DNA of 46,800 bases from contig JAKASX010000018.1 of NCBI GenBank assembly GCA_021818865.1, forward strand, positions 1-46,800. Reading direction: 5' to 3'. Shown here piece by piece: positions 23,414 through 32,706 of the stretch. Position 1 is the first letter of the stretch. Each line of letters opens with the position of its first letter. This stretch comes from Acidobacteriota bacterium (GTDB lineage Bacteria > Acidobacteriota > Terriglobia > Acidiferrales > UBA7541). Both the position numbers and the translations under genes were made by a program. The notes beneath the pieces were generated by a model, which was not told where the DNA came from, searched no databases, and worked only from the letters and a program-made list of their open reading frames with translations.

Positions 23414-24865
23414 ATGGCGGAAAAACCCATCGAACGCAAGCTGCCTTCCCGGCAGGAGGATTTCGCCGAGTGGTACAACCAGCTCGTCCTTCGCGCCGAA
23501 CTCGCCGATTACGCGCCTGTTCGCGGCTGCATGATCGTGCGCCCCTACGGCTGGACCCTCTGGGAAAATATTCAACAGGCGCTCGACCGCCGCTTCAAGG
23601 CCACCGGCCACGTCAATGCGGCCTTCCCGATGTTGATTCCCCGCAGCTTCATTGAAAAGGAAAGCAAGCACGTCGCCGGTTTCGCACCAGAGCTTGCCGT
23701 CGTCACCATTGGCGGCGGCGAGGAACTCGAGGAGCCTCTCGTTCTCCGCCCCACTTCGGAGACCATCATCGGTCACGCCTACGCCCGCTGGGTCCAGTCC
23801 TATCGCGATCTGCCCATTCTGATTAATTTGTGGAACAACGTCGTTCGCTGGGAACTGCGCACCAAGCTTTTCCTTCGCACCCTCGAATTCTATTGGCAGG
23901 AGGGCCACACCGCCCACGCCACCGCCCAGGAAGCGATCGAGGAAACCCGGCGCATGCTCGACGTCTACACCGACTTCGCCGTCAACGAAGCGGCAATCCC
24001 CGTCATTCCCGGCCGCAAATCCGATTCCGAGCGTTTCGCCGGCGCCGACCAGACCTTTTCCATCGAGGCGATGATGGGCGACGGCAAAGCTCTCCAGTCC
24101 GCCACCAGCCACAATCTCGGTCAGAATTTCGCTCGCGCTTTCGAAATCCGCTATCTCGACCGCCAGGGCCAGCTCCAATATTGTTGGACCACGTCTTGGG
24201 GCCTCTCCACCCGTTTCATCGGCGCGATCATCATGGTTCACGGCGACGATCAGGGGCTCGTTTTCCCTCCGCGTCTCGCCCCGCTCCAGGCCGTCATCGT
24301 CCCCATCTTCAAGACCGAATCGGAAAAGGAACTGACCACCGAAGCCGCCGTGAAAGTCCGCGACGCTCTCGCCAGCGCCGGCATTCGCGTGCGCTTCGAC
24401 GACCGCGACGGCGTCAGCCCCGGCTTCAAATTCAACGATTGGGAAATGCGCGGTGTTCCTCTCCGCATCGAAATCGGTCCGCGCGACGTCGCCGCTCACT
24501 CGGTCGTTCTCGCGCGTCGCGATCGCCACGGCAGGGAAGGCAAGACTCCCGCCGGCATGGAGGCCATCGTCGAAACCGTCTCCCAAACGCTCGAGGCGAT
24601 CCAGCGCTCGCTCTTCGAACGCGCTCTCGCGTTTCGCGAGCAAAACACGCGCCAGGTCAGTTCCTACGACGAGCTCAAATCCGCCGTCGAGACCGGTTTC
24701 GCATTCGCTTGGTGGTGCGGCGATGGCGAATGCGAAGCTCGTATCAAGGAAGAAACCCGCGCCACCACGCGCTGCATCCCTATCGATCAGCCCAGCGGCT
24801 CTGGTGCCTGCGTCCTCTGCGGACGCCCAGCAAAAGAGCAGGCCGTCTTCGCCCGCGCCTATTGA
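23414..24865 (+). CDS. proS: Proline--tRNA ligase (archaeal/eukaryote-like type)
   Basis: A 483-residue class II aminoacyl-tRNA synthetase charging tRNA-Pro. Motif 2 region (WNNVVRWELRTKLFLRTLEF), LVLRPTSETIIGHAYARW, and WTTSWGLSTRFIGAIIMVHG are characteristic. The anticodon-binding domain follows (VIVPIF to about residue 385). The C-terminal zinc-type domain has WWCGDGECEARIKEE and CVLCGRPAKEQAVFARAY, the signature of the short archaeal/eukaryote-like ProRS without the bacterial editing insertion. ATG 23414 gives the expected start; GAGGAT lies upstream. It is monocistronic and divergent from the transketolase operon. Confidence 0.96.
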   Translation: MAEKPIERKLPSRQEDFAEWYNQLVLRAELADYAPVRGCMIVRPYGWTLWENIQQALDRRFKATGHVNAAFPMLIPRSFIEKESKHVAGFAPELAVVTIGGGEELEEPLVLRPTSETIIGHAYARWVQSYRDLPILINLWNNVVRWELRTKLFLRTLEFYWQEGHTAHATAQEAIEETRRMLDVYTDFAVNEAAIPVIPGRKSDSERFAGADQTFSIEAMMGDGKALQSATSHNLGQNFARAFEIRYLDRQGQLQYCWTTSWGLSTRFIGAIIMVHGDDQGLVFPPRLAPLQAVIVPIFKTESEKELTTEAAVKVRDALASAGIRVRFDDRDGVSPGFKFNDWEMRGVPLRIEIGPRDVAAHSVVLARRDRHGREGKTPAGMEAIVETVSQTLEAIQRSLFERALAFREQNTRQVSSYDELKSAVETGFAFAWWCGDGECEARIKEETRATTRCIPIDQPSGSGACVLCGRPAKEQAVFARAY

Positions 24866-24866
24866 C

Positions 24867-24888
24867 GAATTTCGCTCCGGAGAAATTC
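24867..24888. other. Small hairpin after proS
   Basis: GAATTTC (24867-24873) and GAAATTC (24882-24888) form a 7-bp stem with an 8-nt loop, starting 2 bases after the proS stop. There is no T-run, so a terminator role is uncertain. Confidence 0.35.
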
Positions 24889-25043
24889 TCGATTTCCCTA
24901 TCGCGTTTTCTCGGCGGCCCGAAGAGAAGCGTCCGCGTCCCTCTTTGAAATCGCTCATTTCCCTCTTTTCCCGATTGACGGAAAGGCAACCCCAAGCCCA
25001 GTGCCCTCTTCAAATTCTAAAGACGATAAAAGGAGGGGCGTAA

Positions 25044-25772
25044 ATGGCTACGAAACCCTATGTCCTGCCTGCTTTGTTGATTCTCGGCTCCGTGTTCTCA
25101 GCGGGTTGTCTCGCAACGAGAGGATATGTCCGCTCCAGCGTGCAACCCGTCAGCTCCAAGCTCGATCAGGTCGCCACTCAGACAAATCAGCAGGGCACCA
25201 CGCTCAAGCAGACCTCGGATAAACTCGACCAGACTTCTCAAAAACTCCAACAGGATGAAACGGTCCTCTCCGCAACCAAGGAAACCGCCGACGCTGCCGA
25301 CAGCCGCTCCACCGAAGCGCTGAACGGCACGCGGCAAAATGCTCAACAGCTCTCCGACCTCAACAACACGGTTGCCAATCTCGACGCTTACAAGGTCTCG
25401 GACCAGACCGTCGTGCATTTCAGCTTCAATCGGTCGAATCTCACGTCCGATGCCAAGGCCAAGCTCGACCAGCTCGCCAGCTCAATTCAGAGCCAGTCGC
25501 GCTTTTTCATCACCGTCGAGGGCTACACCGACCAGACCGGCCCGGCGAGCTACAACGACATTCTCAGCCGCAAGCGCGCCGATAGCGTCATTCGCTATCT
25601 CGTGGCTGAGCACAATATCCCCATCTATCGCATCCACACCATCGGCCTCGGCGAAGAAAATCTGATCAATGGCGGCCGCACCCTCCAGGATCGCAAGGAG
25701 AGCCGCCGCGTCCAGGTGAGCGTTTTCGTTGCTCCCCCGCTCCCGGCGCCGAAGTCGTCTCCCACGCAGTGA
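25044..25772 (+). CDS. OmpA-family lipoprotein with coiled-coil stalk
   Basis: A 242-residue envelope protein. The signal segment ends in a lipobox-like SAGC, with Cys22 as the likely lipidation site. Residues about 30-115 are Gln/Lys/Asp-rich with heptad-like spacing (SKLDQVATQTNQQG, KQTSDKLDQTSQKLQQDE), suggesting a coiled-coil stalk similar to Lpp. The C-terminal OmpA domain (about 125-232) has VVHFSFNRSNLTSDAKAKL, ITVEGYTDQTG and LSRKRADSVIRYL, and binds peptidoglycan diaminopimelate in this family. It would tether the outer membrane to the wall. ATG 25044 has AGGAGGGG. It stands before the penicillin-binding-protein gene, a sensible envelope neighbourhood. Confidence 0.9.
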   Translation: MATKPYVLPALLILGSVFSAGCLATRGYVRSSVQPVSSKLDQVATQTNQQGTTLKQTSDKLDQTSQKLQQDETVLSATKETADAADSRSTEALNGTRQNAQQLSDLNNTVANLDAYKVSDQTVVHFSFNRSNLTSDAKAKLDQLASSIQSQSRFFITVEGYTDQTGPASYNDILSRKRADSVIRYLVAEHNIPIYRIHTIGLGEENLINGGRTLQDRKESRRVQVSVFVAPPLPAPKSSPTQ

Positions 25773-26020
25773 CGGGAAAAGAATCGCTGCCTGGGCAGTT
25801 CGTGTGGGAGGGGAAAAGTCGCGCGCGAAGCGGGTTTGGCAATGTCTGGCCCGCTTCCCGCGTGAGTCGGTTGTCCCCGGCACCGGTCGCTTGTCGGTGC
25901 GAACCGGTATGCGGAAGTTCATAGGCAAGGGAAACCGCTTGCACACCGCGGGTTCCGTGCTTCAGGTTTGCCCCATGGGCCCGTCCTCTGTTTCCATGGA
26001 AGACGCGCCCGCAACTCCAT

Positions 26021-26050
26021 CTGACGGATCGGCCTCAGGGGAAGTACAAT
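26021..26050 (+). promoter_or_regulatory. Possible promoter of the class A PBP gene
   Basis: CTGACG (26021-26026) and TACAAT (26045-26050) are 18 nt apart. The ATG is 16 nt after the -10, giving a leader of about 9 nt with no ribosome site. Confidence 0.45.
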
Positions 26051-26065
26051 GGCGTTTGCCTAGCT

Positions 26066-28681
26066 ATGCGTCGACCTGGAAAATCGCATCCCAATAAGCC
26101 CAACGCCCAAAAACGGAAAGGTCGCCTGCGCTTCCGCATTCGCTTCGATCGCGGGTTCTGGTTTTCCCGCGTCGGCCTGTCCATCATCGGTGCCGTCCTG
26201 GTGCTTTTTCTCGCCGGCACGGGCGTCTTCCTCGATTATTGGTTCCGTTTCGAACATATGATGGATCTGCGTCTCAGCGGCCAGATTTTCGGCCGCGCTG
26301 CCCAGGTCCTGAGCGCGCCCGCGCGTATCGAAGTCGGCCAGCCGTTGTCCGAACAGCAGCTCGTCGCCTATCTCCAGCGCGCCGGCTACACCGAGCAGCC
26401 TGACGATTATTCTCCCGGCTGGTATCAGGCTTCCGGTTCGTCCATCGAAATCCACCCCTCGAAATCCTCGTATTTTCAGGACACGAACGCGCTGCGCGTC
26501 GATTTTTCCGCGGGGAAAATAACCGCCATACGCCGGCTTGATAACGGTCAGATGACCACCGACGCTGAAATCGAGCCGGTTGTCATCACCACCCTGTTTG
26601 GCAGTTCGCGCGTGAAGCGCCGCGTGGTTCACTACAACGAACTCCCGCCCACGCTCATCCACGCCGTCCTCGCCGCCGAGGACAAGGACTTCTTCACCGA
26701 ATCCGCCATCGATCCCGAGCGGATCCTCGCCGCCGCCTATACGGATGTCCGCCTCGGACGCAAGGCGCAGGGCGCCAGCACGATCACCATGCAGGTGGCC
26801 CGCACCTTCTTCTTCAGCCGCGCCCGCACCTTCCGCCGGAAATTTGAAGAGACGCTGATGGCGTTCGAGCTCGAACACCATTTCACTAAGCAGCAGATTT
26901 TCGATCTCTACGCGAATCAGGTTTATCTCGGCAATCGCGGCTCTTTTTCCATTCATGGCTTCGGCGAGGCCGCTCAGGCCTATTTCGGCAAGGATATCCG
27001 CGACCTCAATCTCGCTCAGGACGCCTTCCTCGCCGGCATCATCCGCGCACCCAACTACTACGCCTCCAGCGACACCCACCCCCAGCGCGCCTACGACGCC
27101 CGTAACCGCGTCCTTCACGGGATGGTCAACGACGGTTTCATCTCCCGCGCCCAGGAACAGGCCGCTTTTCAGGATCCGCTCGTCGTCCGTCCTGCCGCGG
27201 TTTCCACCAGCGACGCTCCCTACTTCGTCGATCTGGTTCGTCAGCAGTTGCTCGATCGCTTCACAGAGCGCCAGCTCACCAGCGACGGCTATCGCGTCTA
27301 CACCACGCTCGATCCCGAGCTTCAGCATGCCGCCGTACAAGCCGTTTCCGACGGCATGAAGCTCGTAGATCAGCGCCTCGCTTGGCGTTACGCACGCCGC
27401 AAGAGGGAAGGCAAGCCCGTTTCTCGTCCGCAGGTCGCTCTTGTTGCCCTCGACCCTCAAACGGGCCACGTGCTCGCCCTCGTCGGTGGGCGCGACTACG
27501 CCAAAAGCCAGCTCGATCATGCGCTCGCTCGCCGCCAGCCCGGCTCTTCTTTCAAGCCGTTCGTTTACGCTGCTGCGCTCCTCGACGCGGTGGACGGCCG
27601 TCAACCGGTTGTCACGCCCATCACCACCGTCATCGACGAGCCCACCACGTTCAATTTCGACGGCCAGCAGTACACGCCCGATAACTACGAACATGAATTC
27701 TTCGGCGTGGTCACCGCCAAGCAGGCGATTACCCATTCGCTCAACGTCGCTACCGTCAAGATCGCCCGCATGGTCGGCTACGACTGGATTCTCCAGGTCG
27801 CCCGCCAAATGAAACTCGACGACCAGATCCAGGCGACCCCGGCCATGGCCCTCGGCGCTTACGACATGACCCCGCTCGAAGTCGCCGCCGGCTACACCGC
27901 GCTCGAGGACGGCGGCGTTCGCGCCGAACCCATGTTCATCCGCAGCGTCGTTCAGCCCGATGGCGCCGTCGCGCTGGAAAATCGTCCTCAGACCACGCCC
28001 GTGCTCGATCCACGCGTTGCTTTTGTGGTCACCACGCTCATGGAAAACGTGCTTGACCATGGCACCGGCGTCGTCGCTCGCATGATGGGCTTCGACGCTC
28101 CCGCTGCCGCCAAAACCGGCAGCTCCCACGACGGCTGGTTTGCCGGCTACACCTCGAAACTCATTTGTGTCGTTTGGGTCGGCTACGACGATAGCCGCAA
28201 TCTCCATCTCGCCGGAGCCGATTCCGCCGGGCCTATCTGGGCGGAATTCATGAAGAGCGCGCTCCAGCTTCCCGGCTACGATAATCCCCAGCCGTTCGAT
28301 CCGCCGTCGGGGGTGGTCGCGGAACAGATTGATCCTCGCACGCTCGAACTCGCCACGCCGCAGTGTCCTGATCCCCAAACCGATTACTTCATCACCGGGA
28401 CCCAACCCACTGCCTATTCCGGAGGCATCATGGCCAATGCGCCTCCGCCGGTTTCCTGGATGGCGCACATTTTTGGTGCCGGCAAGGGTCCCGCACCTCC
28501 GGTTTCTCAGTCTCAGACCCAGCACGTTTCTTCTCCCGCGCTTCAGCCTCGCCTCATGCCGGCTCCAAGTCCGACCCCGGCGAAACCCCCCGCCTCTGCG
28601 CCCCCGCAGCCGAAAAAAAAGACGTTTTTCCAGCGTCTCTTTGGTATCTTTGGAGCCAAGAAGAAGCCGTCTGGCCATTAG
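26066..28681 (+). CDS. Class A penicillin-binding protein (PBP1-type, bifunctional)
   Basis: An 871-residue peptidoglycan synthase. After a basic N-terminus, one membrane anchor lies near residues 32-55. A UB2H-like segment (about 75-170) precedes the glycosyltransferase with AAEDKDFF (Glu205) and GASTITMQVART. The transpeptidase has SSFK with Ser494, SLN at 558-560 and KTGS at 683-686. The Pro-rich tail (about 790-870) is probably disordered. It polymerises glycan strands and cross-links peptides on the periplasmic side. The UB2H-like region suggests a PBP1b-like layout in which an outer-membrane lipoprotein activates it. The TPR gene starts 26 bp later, so the two are likely co-transcribed. 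Confidence 0.94.
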   Translation: MRRPGKSHPNKPNAQKRKGRLRFRIRFDRGFWFSRVGLSIIGAVLVLFLAGTGVFLDYWFRFEHMMDLRLSGQIFGRAAQVLSAPARIEVGQPLSEQQLVAYLQRAGYTEQPDDYSPGWYQASGSSIEIHPSKSSYFQDTNALRVDFSAGKITAIRRLDNGQMTTDAEIEPVVITTLFGSSRVKRRVVHYNELPPTLIHAVLAAEDKDFFTESAIDPERILAAAYTDVRLGRKAQGASTITMQVARTFFFSRARTFRRKFEETLMAFELEHHFTKQQIFDLYANQVYLGNRGSFSIHGFGEAAQAYFGKDIRDLNLAQDAFLAGIIRAPNYYASSDTHPQRAYDARNRVLHGMVNDGFISRAQEQAAFQDPLVVRPAAVSTSDAPYFVDLVRQQLLDRFTERQLTSDGYRVYTTLDPELQHAAVQAVSDGMKLVDQRLAWRYARRKREGKPVSRPQVALVALDPQTGHVLALVGGRDYAKSQLDHALARRQPGSSFKPFVYAAALLDAVDGRQPVVTPITTVIDEPTTFNFDGQQYTPDNYEHEFFGVVTAKQAITHSLNVATVKIARMVGYDWILQVARQMKLDDQIQATPAMALGAYDMTPLEVAAGYTALEDGGVRAEPMFIRSVVQPDGAVALENRPQTTPVLDPRVAFVVTTLMENVLDHGTGVVARMMGFDAPAAAKTGSSHDGWFAGYTSKLICVVWVGYDDSRNLHLAGADSAGPIWAEFMKSALQLPGYDNPQPFDPPSGVVAEQIDPRTLELATPQCPDPQTDYFITGTQPTAYSGGIMANAPPPVSWMAHIFGAGKGPAPPVSQSQTQHVSSPALQPRLMPAPSPTPAKPPASAPPQPKKKTFFQRLFGIFGAKKKPSGH

Positions 28682-28706
28682 CCGGGCGGCCCACAGGGGG
28701 CGTTTC

Positions 28707-29588
28707 ATGAAGGCGGGCGCAGGGGCTAAGTCCGTTTTCTCGCTCTTGGCGTGTTGCATCTGCGTCTCGCCCTTTTTCGCCGTTTCCGCCCAATCGCAGC
28801 AGTACCGGCCGCAAGCCTCTCCCGCCGTCCAACCGCAATCCGTTTCCACGCCGGCTCGTCCGGTTTCTGCTGCGTCCGTCTCTCTCGCGCGTCCCATGAC
28901 GCCTTTCGAGCGCGAGGAAATGCTCGGCGATGTCTACATGATTCGGAAAATGTTTCGTCACGCCATCGCCGCATACGCGGATTTGCTGCGAGAGGAGCCG
29001 AAAAACTCCGTTCTTTTGAACAAAATCGGCATCGCTTACCAGCAACTCGACCTGCCCAAATTCGCCGAACGCTACTACAAGAAGGCTGCGAAAGCGGACA
29101 AGCGCTCCGCCATTCCCATCAATAATTGGGGCACCGTCGAATTCGGATTCCATCATTACGGCGCTGCCATCAATCGCTATAAGCACGCGATCCGCCTCAA
29201 TCCCGCCATGGCCTCCGCGTACAGCAATCTCGGCTACGCTTATCTCGCCCAAAGAAAATACAAGGCTGCCGTCCTGGCGTTTTGCCGCACGATCGTGCTC
29301 GATCCCTCCTACTTCGAGGATCGTGGCGCAGGCGGCGAAGTGATCGAATTGCGAGGCAATCAGCCGCCCGGCCTTTTCTATTACCTCCTCGCCAAATCGT
29401 TTGCCACGCTCGATGATGTTGCGAGCTGTGCCCACTATCTGAAAATGTCCCGCGACGAGGGCTACAAGAAATTCACCAACGCGCTAAAAGACCCCGCATT
29501 CAAAACCGTCCTCCGTGATCCGCGCATTCGCGCGATCTTGCTTCCTCCACCACCCGCTGCTCCCACCGACGCTCAGCCCGTTCGTTAA
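28707..29588 (+). CDS. Secreted tetratricopeptide-repeat protein
   Basis: A 293-residue protein with a signal peptide (FSLLACCICVSPFFAVSAQ). A Gln/Pro/Ala-rich linker follows to about residue 60. TPR-like helices include YRHAIAAYADLLREEPKN-type units (FRHAIAAYADLLREEPKN, KFAERYYKKAAKADKRS, YGAAINRYKHAIRLNPAM and YKAAVLAFCRTIVLDPSY). TPRs form a scaffold for protein partners. The gene follows the PBP gene by 26 bp, so it may organise envelope or wall-synthesis proteins; this is inference from context. A lipoprotein reading of the N-terminal Cys pair (ACCICV) is possible but lacks a good lipobox. ATG 28707 is chosen because the longer ORF from 28329 lies inside the PBP gene. Confidence 0.82.
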   Translation: MKAGAGAKSVFSLLACCICVSPFFAVSAQSQQYRPQASPAVQPQSVSTPARPVSAASVSLARPMTPFEREEMLGDVYMIRKMFRHAIAAYADLLREEPKNSVLLNKIGIAYQQLDLPKFAERYYKKAAKADKRSAIPINNWGTVEFGFHHYGAAINRYKHAIRLNPAMASAYSNLGYAYLAQRKYKAAVLAFCRTIVLDPSYFEDRGAGGEVIELRGNQPPGLFYYLLAKSFATLDDVASCAHYLKMSRDEGYKKFTNALKDPAFKTVLRDPRIRAILLPPPPAAPTDAQPVR

Positions 29589-29884
29589 TCGCGTTTTTCG
29601 CTTCTTTTTGCTTCATGACTGCTGTTCTCCGCTCCGTTTTTCCGCCATGGCGCGGCCGCCTCCTCCATACCGTAGTACTTTCGTTGGATTGACCGTCCTT
29701 CAGCGTTCCCGTAAACGTGAAATGGTCTTGGCAGCAGTGGTCTCGAATCCGGGTGTTTGTGCATCGGGCCTGCGGGAACAGGTTTCGCCTCGGAAATGCC
29801 AATTGTTCCGAAGTGAATCAGCAAGCTGTCGTGTGTCTGGTTTCCCGGCCGATGCGCGGTTTGGAGTCCCTTACGAACCGGACA

Positions 29885-30406
29885 ATGGCGATGTTCAGGT
29901 TGCGTCCCTCGAACCCCGTCTCGCGTGGCCGTTTGCCGGAGCGGGGAAGTGAAATGTTGGAATTTGCGTTCGTTATGACGTTTCTGATGACCCTCCTGCT
30001 GGCCATCATCAGTTTTTCCCGGGCTTACAACGTCTACCAGACGATTACGCGCGCCGCGCGCGAAGGCGCTCGCATGGCCGTTTTGCCCAGCTGCGCCACC
30101 TGCGGCAATAGCTACCTGGATCCTTCGACTGGCGTCACGCTGCAGAACAGCCAAATCTTCAGCGACTTCATCGCTCCAACCCTTCGCTCCGCGAATCTCA
30201 ATCCTGACTCTGTGTTCAATTATTCCGAAACCGTCGCCTGGCTCGATTCCGGTGACGCCGACGAGCAGTGCGGCGTGAAGATCGGTTTCGAATATCCCTA
30301 CACCTTGTGCCTGCCGTTCGCCGGTTGGCAGCTCACCACTCTCGATCTCACCACCAGCGTGCAGATGCGCCGCGAAAATCAGCCGATTGGAGCAACGTGC
30401 CCATGA
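29885..30406 (+). CDS. TadE-like pseudopilin A, tad module 1
   Basis: A protein of about 173 residues with an Arg-rich leader, then ERGSEMLEFAFVMTFLMTLL, a single hydrophobic helix typical of TadE/TadF pseudopilins. The Gly before SEMLE and the Glu at +5 form a prepilin-peptidase-type site. The following SRAYNVYQTITRAAREGARM is the TadE helix continuation. The periplasmic part contains paired Cys (SCATC) and QCGVKIGFEYPYTL, conserved in the other A-type copies. TadE-like proteins are minor pilins of Tad/Flp pili. The start is uncertain: ATG 29885 or 29891 are best, but neither has a good ribosome site. The stop overlaps the next gene by 4 bp (ATGA). Confidence 0.8.
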   Translation: MAMFRLRPSNPVSRGRLPERGSEMLEFAFVMTFLMTLLLAIISFSRAYNVYQTITRAAREGARMAVLPSCATCGNSYLDPSTGVTLQNSQIFSDFIAPTLRSANLNPDSVFNYSETVAWLDSGDADEQCGVKIGFEYPYTLCLPFAGWQLTTLDLTTSVQMRRENQPIGATCP

Positions 30407-30939
30407 GCGCCGCTCGTCTTGGCCCCTCGCGCGTTCTCGCGTCCTCGCACGGAGTCGAACTGCTGGAATTTGCTCTCGTCCTCCCGTTTCTGCTCGTCCT
30501 GCTGGTTGGAATCTGGGATTTCGGCGCTGCTTTCGCTCTGAAACAGAAAACCACCAACGCCGCGAGCGAAGCCGCGCGCATCGTCGTTTCCACGTCGTTG
30601 AGCGATGCGAATTGCACCAGCGCCACGCCCTGCGCGATCGTGGCCGCCGCCAACGCCGCCGTCCACTATCTGAACGACGCCGGCCTCAACGCTTCCTGTA
30701 TCACTCCCGGTTCACCCACCTCGACGTCAGGCCTCACGTGGACCTATTCGTGTTCGAATGGCATTTCTCTAGTGATGAATCGCGGCTACGCCGTCGCCAG
30801 CGCCGGCGGTTCCCTCCTCCCCAGCACGCAAGTGATTCTCACGTATCCCTACCAGTGGTGGCTCGCACGGTTTTTGCCGGGGTACGCCACGCCCGCCCTG
30901 GTCAAAACGCAAGTGATCATGGCCAATCTGGTCGATTGA
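30403..30939 (+). CDS. TadE-like pseudopilin B, tad module 1
   Basis: A 178-residue protein of the second TadE-like type. The N-terminus SSHGVELLEFALVLPFLLVL has Gly followed by Glu at +5 and a hydrophobic helix. The conserved neck IWDFGAAFALKQKTTNAASE follows, recurring in the other B-type copies as AWDFGSAF..KQKLTNAARE. The periplasmic part has spaced Cys residues (NCTSATPC; SCITP; YSCSNG) that could form disulfides, and ends in a VKTQVIMANL segment shared in pattern with its paralogues. ATG 30403 overlaps the A-type stop; the TadG-like gene starts 9 bp after the stop. It is probably a minor pilin or assembly factor with its A partner. Confidence 0.83.
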   Translation: MSAARLGPSRVLASSHGVELLEFALVLPFLLVLLVGIWDFGAAFALKQKTTNAASEAARIVVSTSLSDANCTSATPCAIVAAANAAVHYLNDAGLNASCITPGSPTSTSGLTWTYSCSNGISLVMNRGYAVASAGGSLLPSTQVILTYPYQWWLARFLPGYATPALVKTQVIMANLVD

Positions 30940-30948
30940 GGAGGAGAC

Positions 30949-32238
30949 GTGGCCGAAGATTCGCAGCGGGTAGGTGGGTGCGCCGAGCGAGGAGTTTCAC
31001 TGTTCCTGGTGGCCTTGTCGCTTGTGGCGATTCTCGGTGCTGCCTCGCTCGCGATCGACCTCGGCATGCTCTACGTGGCCCGCAGCCAAGCCCAGCGCGC
31101 CGCCGATGCCGCCGCCCTCGCCGGCGCGGCCGCCTTCATCAATTCCGGCTGCACCACCGCGGCCGGCGGTTGCGTCGCCGGTGGCGCCCAGGAATCGCTT
31201 GCCCGCCAGCAGGCGGAAAATGTCGGCGACGAAAACGATGTGGCGGGAGAAGCGGCCAGCATTCAGGACGGTGATGTCTCTTTCTCGTATCCCAATCCGA
31301 TGGAGCCGCAGATCACCGTCACCGTTCAGCGCACGGTCGCTCGCGGCAATGCCATTCCGCTTCTTTTCGCCAAACTTTTCGGCGCCACGTTTGGCAGCGT
31401 TTCCGCCATGGCCACCGCCGAGGCTTTCAATCCCTCCGGCGCGTCCGTTCCCGTCAGCTACGGTTGCGTCGCTCCATTTCTCGTGCCGAATTGCGATCCC
31501 GTTCACACCACTCCGCTCAGCTCCACTTGCGCCGGCGATAGCGCGGGCTATTTCATTGACCCATCCACTGGCGACGTTGCTCACCCGGGCGCCTATTCAA
31601 CTGGCGTGATTGGCGAGCCGTGGCAGCTGCATAGCAACGCCGGACCGAGCCAGTGGTATCTGGTCGCATACAACACGAATCTGGCTACGGAAATCTCTTC
31701 GGGCAACAGCAACGGCAACGGTCAAAGCGCGTCGCTTCTACGCCAATATATCTCCGAATGCGCGCCCGCCGAGGTTTCCTGCGGCCAGACCGTCAGCACG
31801 TTTAACGGCACCAGCGTCGGCCCCACGGATCAAGGCATCGACGCGAGGATCAACGCCAGCGCCGACGGTCTCGGTCAAGGGCAGGATTCGATCGATACTT
31901 CGGTTGGTCCGCCGTTTCCGATTACAGGGGGATCGAACAATCCCGATCCTTCGCTCGTCGGTCAAACCTATTACGGCCCCAGCCCATCGGGGGTTCTCGT
32001 TCCCGTCTACGACGGCCACACGCTGAATCCGGGCGGGGATACGGTTTCCGTTGTGGGCTTCATTCAGCTTTTCATTCAAGACGTCGTTCACCAGGGCAAA
32101 AGCGACCTGATCAACGCGATCGTGCTCAACGTGATGGGTTGTTCGAGCGGAGGCGACGAAACCGGCGACAGCGGAACGCCTCCCATCGCCGCTACCGGCG
32201 GCCTGCCGATTCCGATTCGCCTCATCCGCACCGATTAG
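30949..32238 (+). CDS. TadG-like protein, tad module 1
   Basis: A 429-residue protein with an N-terminal Tad domain: ERGVSLFLVALSLVAILG, then LAIDLGMLYVARSQAQRAAD and AAALAGAAAF. Typical TadG proteins continue into a von Willebrand A domain; no DxSxS MIDAS motif is seen here. Instead the rest is Gly/Ser/Asn-rich with Cys-bearing blocks (GCVAPFLVPNCDP, ECAPAEVSCGQTVS) and ends in GLPIPIRLIRTD. It would sit in the inner membrane with a large periplasmic part, perhaps at the base of a pilus. GTG 30949 has GAGGAGGAG just upstream. Strong C use on the plus strand distinguishes this copy from module 3. Confidence 0.8.
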   Translation: MAEDSQRVGGCAERGVSLFLVALSLVAILGAASLAIDLGMLYVARSQAQRAADAAALAGAAAFINSGCTTAAGGCVAGGAQESLARQQAENVGDENDVAGEAASIQDGDVSFSYPNPMEPQITVTVQRTVARGNAIPLLFAKLFGATFGSVSAMATAEAFNPSGASVPVSYGCVAPFLVPNCDPVHTTPLSSTCAGDSAGYFIDPSTGDVAHPGAYSTGVIGEPWQLHSNAGPSQWYLVAYNTNLATEISSGNSNGNGQSASLLRQYISECAPAEVSCGQTVSTFNGTSVGPTDQGIDARINASADGLGQGQDSIDTSVGPPFPITGGSNNPDPSLVGQTYYGPSPSGVLVPVYDGHTLNPGGDTVSVVGFIQLFIQDVVHQGKSDLINAIVLNVMGCSSGGDETGDSGTPPIAATGGLPIPIRLIRTD

Positions 32239-32706
32239 CAGAATCCTTGGCGGGGAGACGTGCGCGCAGGGTTGGTTGTGCGGCGCCTCGTTGTGCGTTC
32301 GGCGCACGAATCACAGGCTGGCAAAGGCCGCCGATCAACGCTCTCTTCGCCGCGCCCCGTGAGTCGCCCGCGCGGCGGGAGGAGTGGATTTGTCTTGCGA
32401 CGACTATTAGCTAAGGCTTCAATAACGGGATCGGACAGTTCCATTACGGGGTGGAATTCTTGCTGCGGGCTGTTCCCGAACGGTCCGAATTCTCCACCTA
32501 AGGTCTTCCAAATCAGCGCCCAGTTCCTGGTCCGGTAGTTGTAGAATTCCGCTCTAAATTTATTACTGCGTCAATATCTCGGAAATAACAGAAAGCGCCC
32601 GGAAGTTTTTGTCCCCCAATCACTTATCTCTGGACTTTCAACACAATCGGTCTACAATGCTGCCAATAGACGTGGGAGATTGATTCGCAGCGGGGAGAAG
32701 GAAAAA
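32239..32706. other. Intergenic region between tad modules 1 and 2
   Basis: About 470 bases with no supported gene. The second half is AT-richer than its surroundings and carries a good promoter at 32631-32658. No transposon ends or inverted repeats were seen. Confidence 0.5.
32631..32658 (+). promoter_or_regulatory. Promoter of tad module 2
   Basis: TGGACT (32631-32636) and TACAAT (32653-32658) are 16 nt apart, in an AT-richer stretch. Predicted start is near 32665, about 42 nt before the chosen TTG start of the first gene. Confidence 0.6.

Noticed and set aside
23405-24958. A 517-codon minus-strand open frame
   Set aside because: It is antisense to proS, a certain gene; the product is low-complexity and has no family resemblance.
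26060-28897. A 945-codon minus-strand open frame
   Set aside because: It lies antisense to the class A PBP gene, which has all catalytic motifs. The antisense product is Gly/Arg/Glu-rich without motifs and results from biased third codon positions.
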